Shown in pieces: positions 26,429-33,717 of a stretch of 38,426 nucleotides of DNA. The notes under the pieces are model-generated. The model did no database searches, was not told where the DNA came from, and was given only the letters and a program-made list of their open reading frames with translations. The DNA is from Bacteroidales bacterium (GTDB taxonomy: Bacteria > Bacteroidota > Bacteroidia > Bacteroidales > Lentimicrobiaceae). A program made the translations under genes and the position numbers. The stretch is from positions 1-38,426 of the forward strand of contig JALHHH010000013.1 in assembly GCA_022837485.1 (NCBI GenBank), in the 5' to 3' direction. Each line of letters opens with the position of its first letter. Position 1 is the first letter of the stretch.

Positions 26429-27985
26429 CTATTTAGGCTTTAACGTAATAAACGGAATCAGCATCTCCTCCATGGAAATACCGCCGTGCTGGAACGTATT
26501 CCGGTAGTAGTTGACGTAATAGTTGAAGTTGTTTGGATAGGCAAAAAAGTCGGTATTCCGGCAAAAAACGTAGTTTGAGCTGACGTTTGTTTTGGGCAGG
26601 AAGACATCTGCCGGGTTTTTAACTTCAAACACCTCCTTTTTATTATAGCTCAGGCTGCGTCCTGTTTTGTACCTCAGGTTGGTATTGGTGGCTTTGTCGC
26701 CCACGATTTTCACCGGGGCATCCACCTTCACGGAGCCGTGATCGGTTGTGATAACAACGGGAATTTTCTTCTCTGCCAGATACCGTATAATATCGTAAAG
26801 CGGGGAATGCTCGAACCAGGAAACGGTGATGGAGCGGTATGCAGCTTCATCGTCGGCAAGTTCGCGGATCACCTCCATTTCGGTCCGGGCATGCGAGAGC
26901 ATATCCACAAAGTTGTAAACAATGGCATTGAGTTTATTACCCATGAGATTCGGGAGGCTTTCAACCAGTTTACGTCCGGCAGACAGTGTCAGAACCTTGT
27001 TGTAGGAATATTTTATATCCTTGCCGTAGCGGCGGAGTTGTTCGCCCAGGAGTTCTCCTTCGAACTGATTTTTTGTACCTTCCTCATCGTCGTTTACCCA
27101 GTAGCGAGGGTATTTTTTCTCGATCTCGGTAGGCATAAGTCCTGAAAACATTGAATTACGGGCAAACTGAGTAGTGGTAGGAAGTATGCTGCAATATATT
27201 TCGTCGTTTTCAACGCGGTAGAGTTCAGAGATAATCGGCTGAAGCATCTTCCATTGATCGTAGCGAAGGTTATCGATGAGGATAAAAAAGAGCACGGGGG
27301 TTTCATCGAGCAGTGGCATCAGTTTTTCCCTGATAAGGGTATGCGACATAACGGGGCGGCCTGCACTGCTGCGTCCGTTTATCCATTCAACGTAGTTGTT
27401 TTCAATAAATCTGCTAAAAACCTGGCCGGCTTCATCTTTCTGCATTTTCAGCACATCCATGATTCCTGAATCGTTCGAGCGTGCCAGTTCAAGTTCCCAG
27501 AAAACCAGCTTTTTGTATATGCCGATCCACTCATCGAATGTAAGCCGGTTGCTGATCTCCATACCGATGCTCCTGAATTCCTGCTGATAGCTGAAGGTTG
27601 CCTTCTCGCTGATAAGCTTTTTATTCTCCAGATTCTTTTTAAGACTGAGAAGGATTTGTTTGGGATTAACCGGTTTTATCAGATAATCAGAAATTTTTGA
27701 GCCGATGGCATCTTCCATTATGGCCTCCTCCTCGCTTTTCGTGATCATAACCACCGGTATGGCGGGAAAGGCATTTTTTATCTGGATAAGGGTTTCAATC
27801 CCTGAAAGGCCAGGCATTTGCTCATCCAGGAAGACAATATCGAAATTCTTGGTTTTCAGTATTTCTATGGCTTCTACTCCGTTATTGGAAGTATGTACTT
27901 CATACCCTTTATCGCGGAGAAACATAATGTGTGGTTTCAGCAGGTCAATTTCATCGTCGGCCCAGAGTATCGTTATATTTTCCAT
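26429..27985 (-). CDS. porX: PorX: response regulator fused to PglZ/alkaline-phosphatase-like domain
   Basis: 518 aa, the same length as characterised PorX. The receiver domain (1-120) has Asp10-Asp11, the phospho-acceptor Asp54, Thr82 and Lys104-Pro. A helical linker follows, then a PglZ/alkaline-phosphatase superfamily domain with metal-site residues Asp238 (IDNLRYDQ), Thr271/Thr272 (LPTTTQFARN) and TTDHGSVKV. In Porphyromonas and Flavobacterium PorX works with the kinase PorY, and reportedly with SigP, to control T9SS genes and secretion; its effector domain hydrolyses oligonucleotides. PorY is not in the window. Four predicted T9SS cargo proteins lie 14 kb or more away. Its promoter was not found. 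It is divergent from the HD gene. Confidence 0.95.
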   Translation of the reverse strand: MENITILWADDEIDLLKPHIMFLRDKGYEVHTSNNGVEAIEILKTKNFDIVFLDEQMPGLSGIETLIQIKNAFPAIPVVMITKSEEEAIMEDAIGSKISDYLIKPVNPKQILLSLKKNLENKKLISEKATFSYQQEFRSIGMEISNRLTFDEWIGIYKKLVFWELELARSNDSGIMDVLKMQKDEAGQVFSRFIENNYVEWINGRSSAGRPVMSHTLIREKLMPLLDETPVLFFILIDNLRYDQWKMLQPIISELYRVENDEIYCSILPTTTQFARNSMFSGLMPTEIEKKYPRYWVNDDEEGTKNQFEGELLGEQLRRYGKDIKYSYNKVLTLSAGRKLVESLPNLMGNKLNAIVYNFVDMLSHARTEMEVIRELADDEAAYRSITVSWFEHSPLYDIIRYLAEKKIPVVITTDHGSVKVDAPVKIVGDKATNTNLRYKTGRSLSYNKKEVFEVKNPADVFLPKTNVSSNYVFCRNTDFFAYPNNFNYYVNYYRNTFQHGGISMEEMLIPFITLKPK

Positions 27986-28035
27986 GTCGTAAATGTGAAT
28001 TGATGTGGTTTTCCGGCAGGCGGATTATTATTCCG

Positions 28036-28043
28036 TATTTTTG
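28036..28043 (+). promoter_or_regulatory. -7 promoter element of the HD-domain gene
   Basis: TATTTTTG, matching TAnnTTTG, about 80-190 nt before the candidate starts. No clear -33. It supports transcription through the upstream coding extension at 28122-28226. Confidence 0.45.
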
Positions 28044-28121
28044 CGGGTCGGATATACCCTCTCAACATAATGCCGGGCGGGGTGTTTTATTATCCGGCAG
28101 ACTGTTAAATTAACATTTTTT

Positions 28122-28226
28122 CGCTTTTACCCGGTACACGGGTTCATCACGATACCCACGGATCTGCTTTTCGATCTGATTGAACATCCCTGGTTTCAGC
28201 GCCTGCGGCGCATCCGTCAGCTGGGC
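28122..28226 (+). other. Conserved N-terminal coding extension of the HD gene without a usual start codon
   Basis: In frame with the ATG at 28227, this stretch encodes YPVHGFITIPTD and FDLIEHPWFQRLRRIRQLG, which matches the known N-terminus of this HD family (typically DPVHGFI...LIEHPxFQRLRRIKQLG). The frame is open from the stop at 28068-28070, but no ATG, GTG or TTG exists between there and 28227. Only ATT, ATC, ATA and CTG codons are available. A T6 homopolymer at 28116-28121 is a possible error site, but neither a one-base gain nor loss recovers an ATG nearby. Confidence 0.7.
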
Positions 28227-29342
28227 ATGACCTCGTACGTATATCCGGGGGCACTGCATACCCGGTTCCACCATGCCCTGGGAGCCATGCACCTGATGCA
28301 GGAAGCCATAGATACACTGCGAATTAAAGGGTTTAACATCACAGCCGAAGAAGCCGAAGCCACACTGGCAGCCATTCTGCTTCACGATATCGGGCACGGC
28401 CCATATTCCCATGCCCTGGAGCACAGCGTTGTAGAAGGAATGCGTCACGAAGAGCTTTCACTCCTGTTCATGGAACGCCTGAACCGGGAGTTCGGAGGCA
28501 AACTGCAGCCTGCCATAGAGATATTCACAAACCGCTACCCGAAAAAGTTTTTGCACCAACTGGTTTCGAGTCAGCTGGACATGGACAGGCTGGACTATCT
28601 TAAACGAGACAGCTTCTACACGGGTGTTTCGGAAGGCGTTATCAATACCGAGCGCATCATCAAAATGCTGACGGTGCATAACGACCAGCTGATGATAGAA
28701 GACAAGGGTATCTATTCCATAGAAAAGTTCATCGTTGCCCGCCGGCTTATGTACTGGCAGGTTTATTACCATAAAACGGTGGTTGCTGCTGAAAGCATGC
28801 TGATCAACCTTCTGAAACGGGCAAAACACCTTGCAGGGAAAAACGAAGAGCTGTTTGCCAGTCCCGCTTTGCGTCTGTTCCTTCGCAAACCTTTCGGCAA
28901 AGAGGACTTTCAGGAGAACGACGGCTTGCTTGAGGAGTTTGCCAGGCTCGACGATTACGACATTTTCACGGGAATCAAAGTATGGGCATCCCATCCCGAT
29001 TTCCTGTTATCGATGATAAGCCGGGCTATGGTCAACCGTCAGCTCTTTCGCATTGAATTGAGCGACACACCGTTCCCGAAAGAAAAAACACTGAATCTCG
29101 GTCGGGCTATCCGTGAAACATGGCCCGGGGCCGGAGAAGATGCTACTGCATACCTGCTTACCAGTGGTGTGATCACCAACAATGCATACATCCCCGAACA
29201 CGATAAAATCCATCTGCTATACAAAGAAGGGAAGGTGAGCGACATAGCCGAATCGTCGGACCAGCTGAACATCTCGGTACTGACCAGTGCAGTGTCAAAG
29301 CACTTCATCACCTACCCCAAGAGTATACAGAAATTGCAATAA
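28227..29342 (+). CDS. HD-domain phosphohydrolase (dNTPase-like)
   Basis: 371 aa from the first ATG, but the real protein probably starts about 35 or more residues earlier (see 28122-28226). HD metal-binding motifs: HTRFHHALG (11-19) and LLHDIGHG (His53-Asp54), with QLDMDRLDYLKRDS (116-129) typical of dGTP/dNTP triphosphohydrolase relatives and SAMHD1-like enzymes. Cytoplasmic. The substrate is not proven; other nucleotides are possible. It is divergent from porX (intergenic ~100 bp), and lpxD follows after 208 bp. Starting at 28227 would drop a conserved region before the first HD histidine, so a truncated product may be inactive. Confidence 0.85.
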   Translation: MTSYVYPGALHTRFHHALGAMHLMQEAIDTLRIKGFNITAEEAEATLAAILLHDIGHGPYSHALEHSVVEGMRHEELSLLFMERLNREFGGKLQPAIEIFTNRYPKKFLHQLVSSQLDMDRLDYLKRDSFYTGVSEGVINTERIIKMLTVHNDQLMIEDKGIYSIEKFIVARRLMYWQVYYHKTVVAAESMLINLLKRAKHLAGKNEELFASPALRLFLRKPFGKEDFQENDGLLEEFARLDDYDIFTGIKVWASHPDFLLSMISRAMVNRQLFRIELSDTPFPKEKTLNLGRAIRETWPGAGEDATAYLLTSGVITNNAYIPEHDKIHLLYKEGKVSDIAESSDQLNISVLTSAVSKHFITYPKSIQKLQ

Positions 29343-29550
29343 CTGCCTGATCTCCGATCCGGTGAGTGCAAATAACAGCAGAAACCGGCGCTGGCAGCAG
29401 GCATTACTCCAATTTTGCGCTTTACGCTGTTGGTACGGGAATATTTTATAACTTGCGTAACTTTTCAGAATACGCTGCCTTAATTCTAAAAACCTGTTTA
29501 GCAGAGGCTTAAATCATATAAATCAAATTACTGCCACCAATCCGAACCTG

Positions 29551-30573
29551 ATGAAATTTACCGCCAGGGAAATTGCTGACCTGATCAGGGGTACCGTTGA
29601 AGGGAATCCTGACATAGAGATACATAAGTTATCCAAAATCGAACAGGGAGAGCCAGGCTCTATCTCGTTTCTGGGAAATCCCAAATATACCCATTACATT
29701 TATCAGACAAAGGCATCGGCGGTGATAGTTAACCGCGATTTCAATCCCGAGCAGCAGGTCGGCTGTACGCTGATCAGGGTTGATAATGCATACAACGCCT
29801 TTGCAACCATGCTGGAAGCATACAACAACCTGACATCGAAGAAGACAGGAATATCATCCTATGCTGCAATAGCCGGATCGGCAGAGATCGGAGATGACTG
29901 CTACATCGGAGATTTTGTAAGCCTGGGAGAGCACGTCAGAATTGGCAACAAGGTGAAAATCTATCCCAACACCAGTATTGGCGATAACGTAGTGATCGGC
30001 AACAATACTACTATATATTCCGGAGTCAGGATTTACAACGACTGCCACATCGGCAGCAGTTGCACCCTGCATTCGGGTGTTGTAATCGGTGCCGACGGAT
30101 TTGGTTTTGCCCCTCAAACGGATAACCATTACGCCAAGGTGGCGCAGATAGGCAATGTTGTGCTTGAAGACAACGTAGAGGTCGGTGCCAATACCACGAT
30201 CGACCGCGCAACGCTGGGTTCTACCATCATCCGCAAAGGTGTCAAGCTCGACAACCTGATACAGGTTGCACATAACGTGGAGATCGGAGAAAATACGGTA
30301 ATCGCTGCCCAGACGGGCATTGCCGGATCCACCAGGATTGGCCGCAATTGCATGATTGCCGGTCAGGTAGGAATTATCGGACACCTCGAAATAGGCAACG
30401 ACGTTAAAATTGCAGCTCAATCGGGAATCTCAACAAACCTGGCCGACGGTTCAATTGCAATGGGAAGTCCGGCTTTCGATATCGGCACATACCGTAAAGC
30501 GTATGTTTATTTCAGGAGCCTTCCAAAACTGGTTGACCGGCTTTCGGCACTGGAAAAGAAACTCAAAAGCTGA
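29551..30573 (+). CDS. lpxD: UDP-3-O-(3-hydroxyacyl)glucosamine N-acyltransferase
   Basis: 340 aa. Third step of lipid A synthesis: adds a 3-hydroxyacyl chain from ACP to the glucosamine nitrogen. The N-terminal uridine-binding domain (1-100; SISFLGNPKY) is followed by a left-handed beta-helix of hexapeptide repeats (about 105-310). Catalytic His241 lies in LIQVAHNVEIGE. Forms a trimer by family. It heads the lpxD, lpxC-fabZ, lpxA group. Upstream 29343-29550 holds no gene; nested inverted segments (TGCCTG/CAGGCA and CCGGT/ACCGG) occur at 29343-29404, and TAACTTTT at 29458-29465 is a weak -7 candidate. Confidence 0.95.
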   Translation: MKFTAREIADLIRGTVEGNPDIEIHKLSKIEQGEPGSISFLGNPKYTHYIYQTKASAVIVNRDFNPEQQVGCTLIRVDNAYNAFATMLEAYNNLTSKKTGISSYAAIAGSAEIGDDCYIGDFVSLGEHVRIGNKVKIYPNTSIGDNVVIGNNTTIYSGVRIYNDCHIGSSCTLHSGVVIGADGFGFAPQTDNHYAKVAQIGNVVLEDNVEVGANTTIDRATLGSTIIRKGVKLDNLIQVAHNVEIGENTVIAAQTGIAGSTRIGRNCMIAGQVGIIGHLEIGNDVKIAAQSGISTNLADGSIAMGSPAFDIGTYRKAYVYFRSLPKLVDRLSALEKKLKS

Positions 30574-30639
30574 GACCCGGGCCTCCACAAATTATTTAAG
30601 GATTTACAAAGTATTGCACAACAGTACTTTGATACATTA

Positions 30640-30668
30640 TTGCAGAACACAAATTTGTACTAACTTTG
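30640..30668 (+). promoter_or_regulatory. lpxC-fabZ promoter, nearly leaderless
   Basis: TTG at 30640-30642, 18-nt spacer, TAACTTTG at 30661-30668. The ATG at 30675 is only 6 nt after the -7 element, so transcription should start at or within a few bases of the start codon. Confidence 0.65.
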
Positions 30669-30674
30669 CGCCCC

Positions 30675-32075
30675 ATGTCAGAAAAGCAGAAAACCCTGAA
30701 AGAGGCGGTTACCATAACCGGAGCCGGCCTTCATACGGGCAAGGAAGTCACCCTGACTTTCAAACCCGCCCCGGAGAATCACGGATTCAAATTTCGTCGT
30801 ACCGATTTGCCGGATCAACCGGTAATTGACGCCGATGCCGACCTTGTCACCGACACTTCCCGCGGCACTACCATCGAGCAAAAGGGCGTGCGTATCAGCA
30901 CCATCGAGCATGCATTGGCGGCCCTTACGGGAATGGATCTCGACAACGTAATGATCGAACTGAATGCACCGGAGACTCCAATCCTCGACGGCAGCTCGAA
31001 ATTTTACACGGAAGCCATCCGCAAAGCAGGCATCACAGAACAGGATGCAGAGCGGATTTACTTTAAGGTAAACGACGTGCTCCGGTTCTCGGATCCCGTC
31101 AAGAAGACCGAAATGCTCATCCTTCCCGACGATACATTTAAAGTATCGGTGATGATCGACTACGAAACGCGGGTACTCGGCACCCAGAATGCTCATATGA
31201 GCCACCTGAATGAGTTCGAGGAAGAAATAAGTCCCTGCCGGACGTTTGTATTCCTGCATGAGCTCGAATATCTGATTCAGAACGACCTTATCAAAGGCGG
31301 CGACCTGAGCAATGCCATCGTTTTTGTAAACCGCCTGATCGGTCAGGAAGAGCTCGACCGACTTGCCACCTTCTTTAACAAACCCAGGGTGGAAGTGCTG
31401 AATGAAGGCATCATTAACAACCTCGAACTGTATTTCAACAACGAACCTGCCAGGCACAAACTTCTTGACGTTGTCGGCGATCTGAGTCTGATCGGAACGC
31501 GCATTAAAGGGCACGTAATTGCCAGCCGTCCTGGCCATTTTGCAAATACCAGCTTTGCCAGACTCATCAAACAGCATATCCGTAAAGAAACCGCTCAGGA
31601 CCAGTCGCCAAAGTATGATCCGGCGAAACCTCCTCTTTACGACATCAACGAAATCAAGCGCTTGCTGCCGCATCGCCCGCCCTTCCTTCTGGTTGATAAA
31701 ATCCTGAGCATGAGCGAAAGCGATGTTGTCGGACTGAAGAACGTTACCATGAATGAAGGCTTCTTCGTAGGCCATTTCCCCGACGAACCGGTGATGCCCG
31801 GCGTATTGATCATCGAAGCCATGGCGCAAACCGGAGGTATTTTTGTGCTTAGCTCGGTTCCGGATCCCGAAAATTACATAACCTACTTCATGAAGATTGA
31901 TAACGTACGCTTCCGCCAGAAAGTGGTTCCCGGCGACACGCTGATCTTTCACCTCGAACTGCTTTCTCCATTCCGCAGAGGCATCAGCCATATGCGCGGA
32001 ATAGCCTATGTAGGAAATAAAGTAGCAGTTGAAGCCGAGCTCATGGCCCAAATCACAAAAAAAACCGTATCCTGA
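30675..32075 (+). CDS. lpxC/fabZ: Bifunctional LpxC-FabZ (deacetylase / 3-hydroxyacyl-ACP dehydratase)
   Basis: 466 aa. The LpxC half (1-~310) deacetylates UDP-3-O-acyl-GlcNAc, the committed lipid A step. Zinc ligands His79, His261 and Asp265 and catalytic Glu78 and His288 are present (STIEHALAAL, RHKLLDVVGDL, RPGHF). The FabZ half (about 320-466) dehydrates 3-hydroxyacyl-ACP: LPHRPPFLLVDKI, catalytic His367 in GHFPDEPVMPG and Glu381. The fusion is a Bacteroidota trait and ties lipid A and fatty acid synthesis to the same 3-hydroxyacyl-ACP pool. The TTG at 30666 lies within the promoter element, so the ATG at 30675 is the start. lpxA begins 1 nt after its stop. Confidence 0.96.
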   Translation: MSEKQKTLKEAVTITGAGLHTGKEVTLTFKPAPENHGFKFRRTDLPDQPVIDADADLVTDTSRGTTIEQKGVRISTIEHALAALTGMDLDNVMIELNAPETPILDGSSKFYTEAIRKAGITEQDAERIYFKVNDVLRFSDPVKKTEMLILPDDTFKVSVMIDYETRVLGTQNAHMSHLNEFEEEISPCRTFVFLHELEYLIQNDLIKGGDLSNAIVFVNRLIGQEELDRLATFFNKPRVEVLNEGIINNLELYFNNEPARHKLLDVVGDLSLIGTRIKGHVIASRPGHFANTSFARLIKQHIRKETAQDQSPKYDPAKPPLYDINEIKRLLPHRPPFLLVDKILSMSESDVVGLKNVTMNEGFFVGHFPDEPVMPGVLIIEAMAQTGGIFVLSSVPDPENYITYFMKIDNVRFRQKVVPGDTLIFHLELLSPFRRGISHMRGIAYVGNKVAVEAELMAQITKKTVS

Positions 32076-32076
32076 T

Positions 32077-32862
32077 ATGAATCAACCATTAGCCTACGTT
32101 CACCCGCAGGCCAAAGTAGCTAAAAATGTTGTGATCGAACCCTTCGTCAACATTGAGAAAAATGTTGAGATCGGCGAAGGCACCTGGATAGGGTCGAATG
32201 TCACCATTATGGAAGGAGCCAGAATTGGCAAAAACTGCAAGATATTCCCCGGAGCCGTTATTTCGGCAGTGCCACAGGACCTCAAATTCGACGGAGAAGA
32301 AACCATTGTAAGAATAGGCGACAATACCGTAATCCGGGAGTTCGTTACCATCAACCGGGGAACCAAAGCCAACTGGGAAACGGTGGTAGGCAACAACTGC
32401 CTGCTGATGGCTTACGTACACATTGCACACGACTGCGTGGTGGGTAACAACGTAATTCTGGCCAATGCAGCCACTCTGGCAGGTCACATAACCATCGACG
32501 ATTATGCCATCATAGGCGGACTAAGCGCAGTGCATCAGTTTGTTAATATCGGCTCCCACGTAATGATTTCAGGAGGATCGCTCGTTCGCAAGGACGTACC
32601 CCCTTTTACTAAAGCTGCCCGTGAGCCGCTGTCGTATGTAGGCATCAATTCCATTGGTCTTCGCCGCAGAGGATTTACAGCCGAGAAAATCAACGAAATT
32701 CAGGATATCTATCGCTACATCTACCTGAAAGGCAACAACGTAACCCAGGCACTCGAATACATCGAAGCAAATCTTCCGGCATCTTCTGAGCGGGATGAAA
32801 TCATTTCTTTCATCTCGAAATCGAGCCGGGGAATTATGAAAGGTTATCTGAAAAACGCCTGA
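32077..32862 (+). CDS. lpxA: UDP-N-acetylglucosamine acyltransferase
   Basis: 261 aa. First step of lipid A synthesis: transfers 3-hydroxyacyl from ACP to UDP-GlcNAc. Hexapeptide beta-helix from residue ~8 to ~190; catalytic His118 in YVHIAHDCVVG; C-terminal helical region from ~195 (INSIGLRRRGFTAEKI). The ATG at 32077 is 1 nt after the lpxC-fabZ stop; the upstream in-frame start at 32029 would lie inside that gene. The order lpxD, lpxC-fabZ, lpxA gives three early lipid A enzymes in a row. Confidence 0.96.
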   Translation: MNQPLAYVHPQAKVAKNVVIEPFVNIEKNVEIGEGTWIGSNVTIMEGARIGKNCKIFPGAVISAVPQDLKFDGEETIVRIGDNTVIREFVTINRGTKANWETVVGNNCLLMAYVHIAHDCVVGNNVILANAATLAGHITIDDYAIIGGLSAVHQFVNIGSHVMISGGSLVRKDVPPFTKAAREPLSYVGINSIGLRRRGFTAEKINEIQDIYRYIYLKGNNVTQALEYIEANLPASSERDEIISFISKSSRGIMKGYLKNA

Positions 32863-32933
32863 GAAGTATTTACTAACATTTTTTTTGAACGGGACCGATA
32901 TTCAGCGAAAACGGTCTTTCACCACCACTTGCC

Positions 32934-33593
32934 ATGCTAACTGTAACACTGGATAACGCCGGCAAACAGTACAATCATACCTGGATATTTTCGGGTCTGA
33001 GTACCATACTGACTTCCGGACAACCGCTTGCCATCCTGGGATCCAACGGATCGGGAAAATCAACGCTTCTACAGGTAATTGCATCTGCCATAATGCCTAC
33101 TTCGGGAACCATCACCTATAACCTGAAAGGAAGCGATGTACGGCCCGAACAGGCGTTTCGTCTTATGGCCATCGCAGCGCCCTATATGGAACTGATTGAG
33201 GATTTTACCCTCACCGAAATGATATGCTTTCACCGAAGGCTTAAGCCTCTGATGCGCAACATGAGCACTCCGGAGCTTATCCGCATTCTGCAGCTTGAAG
33301 ACAGTGCCGGCAAAGCCATCAAGTATTTCTCATCCGGAATGAAACAGAGGGTAAAACTGGGACTTGCCATCATGAGCGACACCCCTGCCCTGCTGCTCGA
33401 TGAACCGGTTTCTAACCTTGATCACAAAGCTATAGAATGGTTTCGCAGCCTGCTGGAACAAAACACAGCCAACCGGCTTGTGGTCGTCAGTTCCAATTCG
33501 GTGGCTGCAGAACACGATTTCTGCCGCAGCGAAATCCGCATGGAAAACTATAAGAAACATTCATCAGCTCTGCACAGTCCGGTTTACATTTGA
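32934..33593 (+). CDS. ABC transporter ATP-binding protein (no permease nearby)
   Basis: 219 aa. Walker A GSNGSGKST (about 37-45), signature FSSGMKQRVKLGLA, Walker B ALLLDEP with the D-loop SNLD. A cytoplasmic ATPase; the closest general type is the CcmA/ABC-2 exporter subfamily, but the cargo cannot be told. No membrane partner is encoded next to it. It is 71 bp after lpxA on the same strand, so it may be co-transcribed with the lipid A genes. A GACCG/CGGTC pairing (32893-32897 with 32912-32916) in the gap is a weak terminator candidate. The switch-histidine region is poorly conserved (VVVSSNSVAAEHDF). Confidence 0.85.
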   Translation: MLTVTLDNAGKQYNHTWIFSGLSTILTSGQPLAILGSNGSGKSTLLQVIASAIMPTSGTITYNLKGSDVRPEQAFRLMAIAAPYMELIEDFTLTEMICFHRRLKPLMRNMSTPELIRILQLEDSAGKAIKYFSSGMKQRVKLGLAIMSDTPALLLDEPVSNLDHKAIEWFRSLLEQNTANRLVVVSSNSVAAEHDFCRSEIRMENYKKHSSALHSPVYI

Positions 33594-33671
33594 AACCAGT
33601 TAACATCCCTGCCGGTGCACCATCCGTAATATTAAACCGGCGCTGAGGCTGAAGTCATAGAAAATTTTGGC

Positions 33672-33679
33672 TATTTTTG
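33672..33679 (+). promoter_or_regulatory. -7 promoter element of the GH2-GH95 operon
   Basis: TATTTTTG, matching TAnnTTTG, 38 nt before the ATG at 33718. It overlaps the upstream in-frame TTG at 33667, arguing against that start. No clear -33. Confidence 0.5.
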
Positions 33680-33717
33680 GAGAAACGACGGGATTATCCC
33701 GTCAAATCCGAATTACC

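Noticed and set aside
30678..32051. Minus-strand ORF of 457 aa opposite lpxC-fabZ
   Set aside because: Antisense shadow of a clearly identified gene; the protein has no recognisable family or promoter.
32029..32076. Upstream start for lpxA
   Set aside because: It lies inside lpxC-fabZ; the ATG at 32077 gives the normal LpxA N-terminus.
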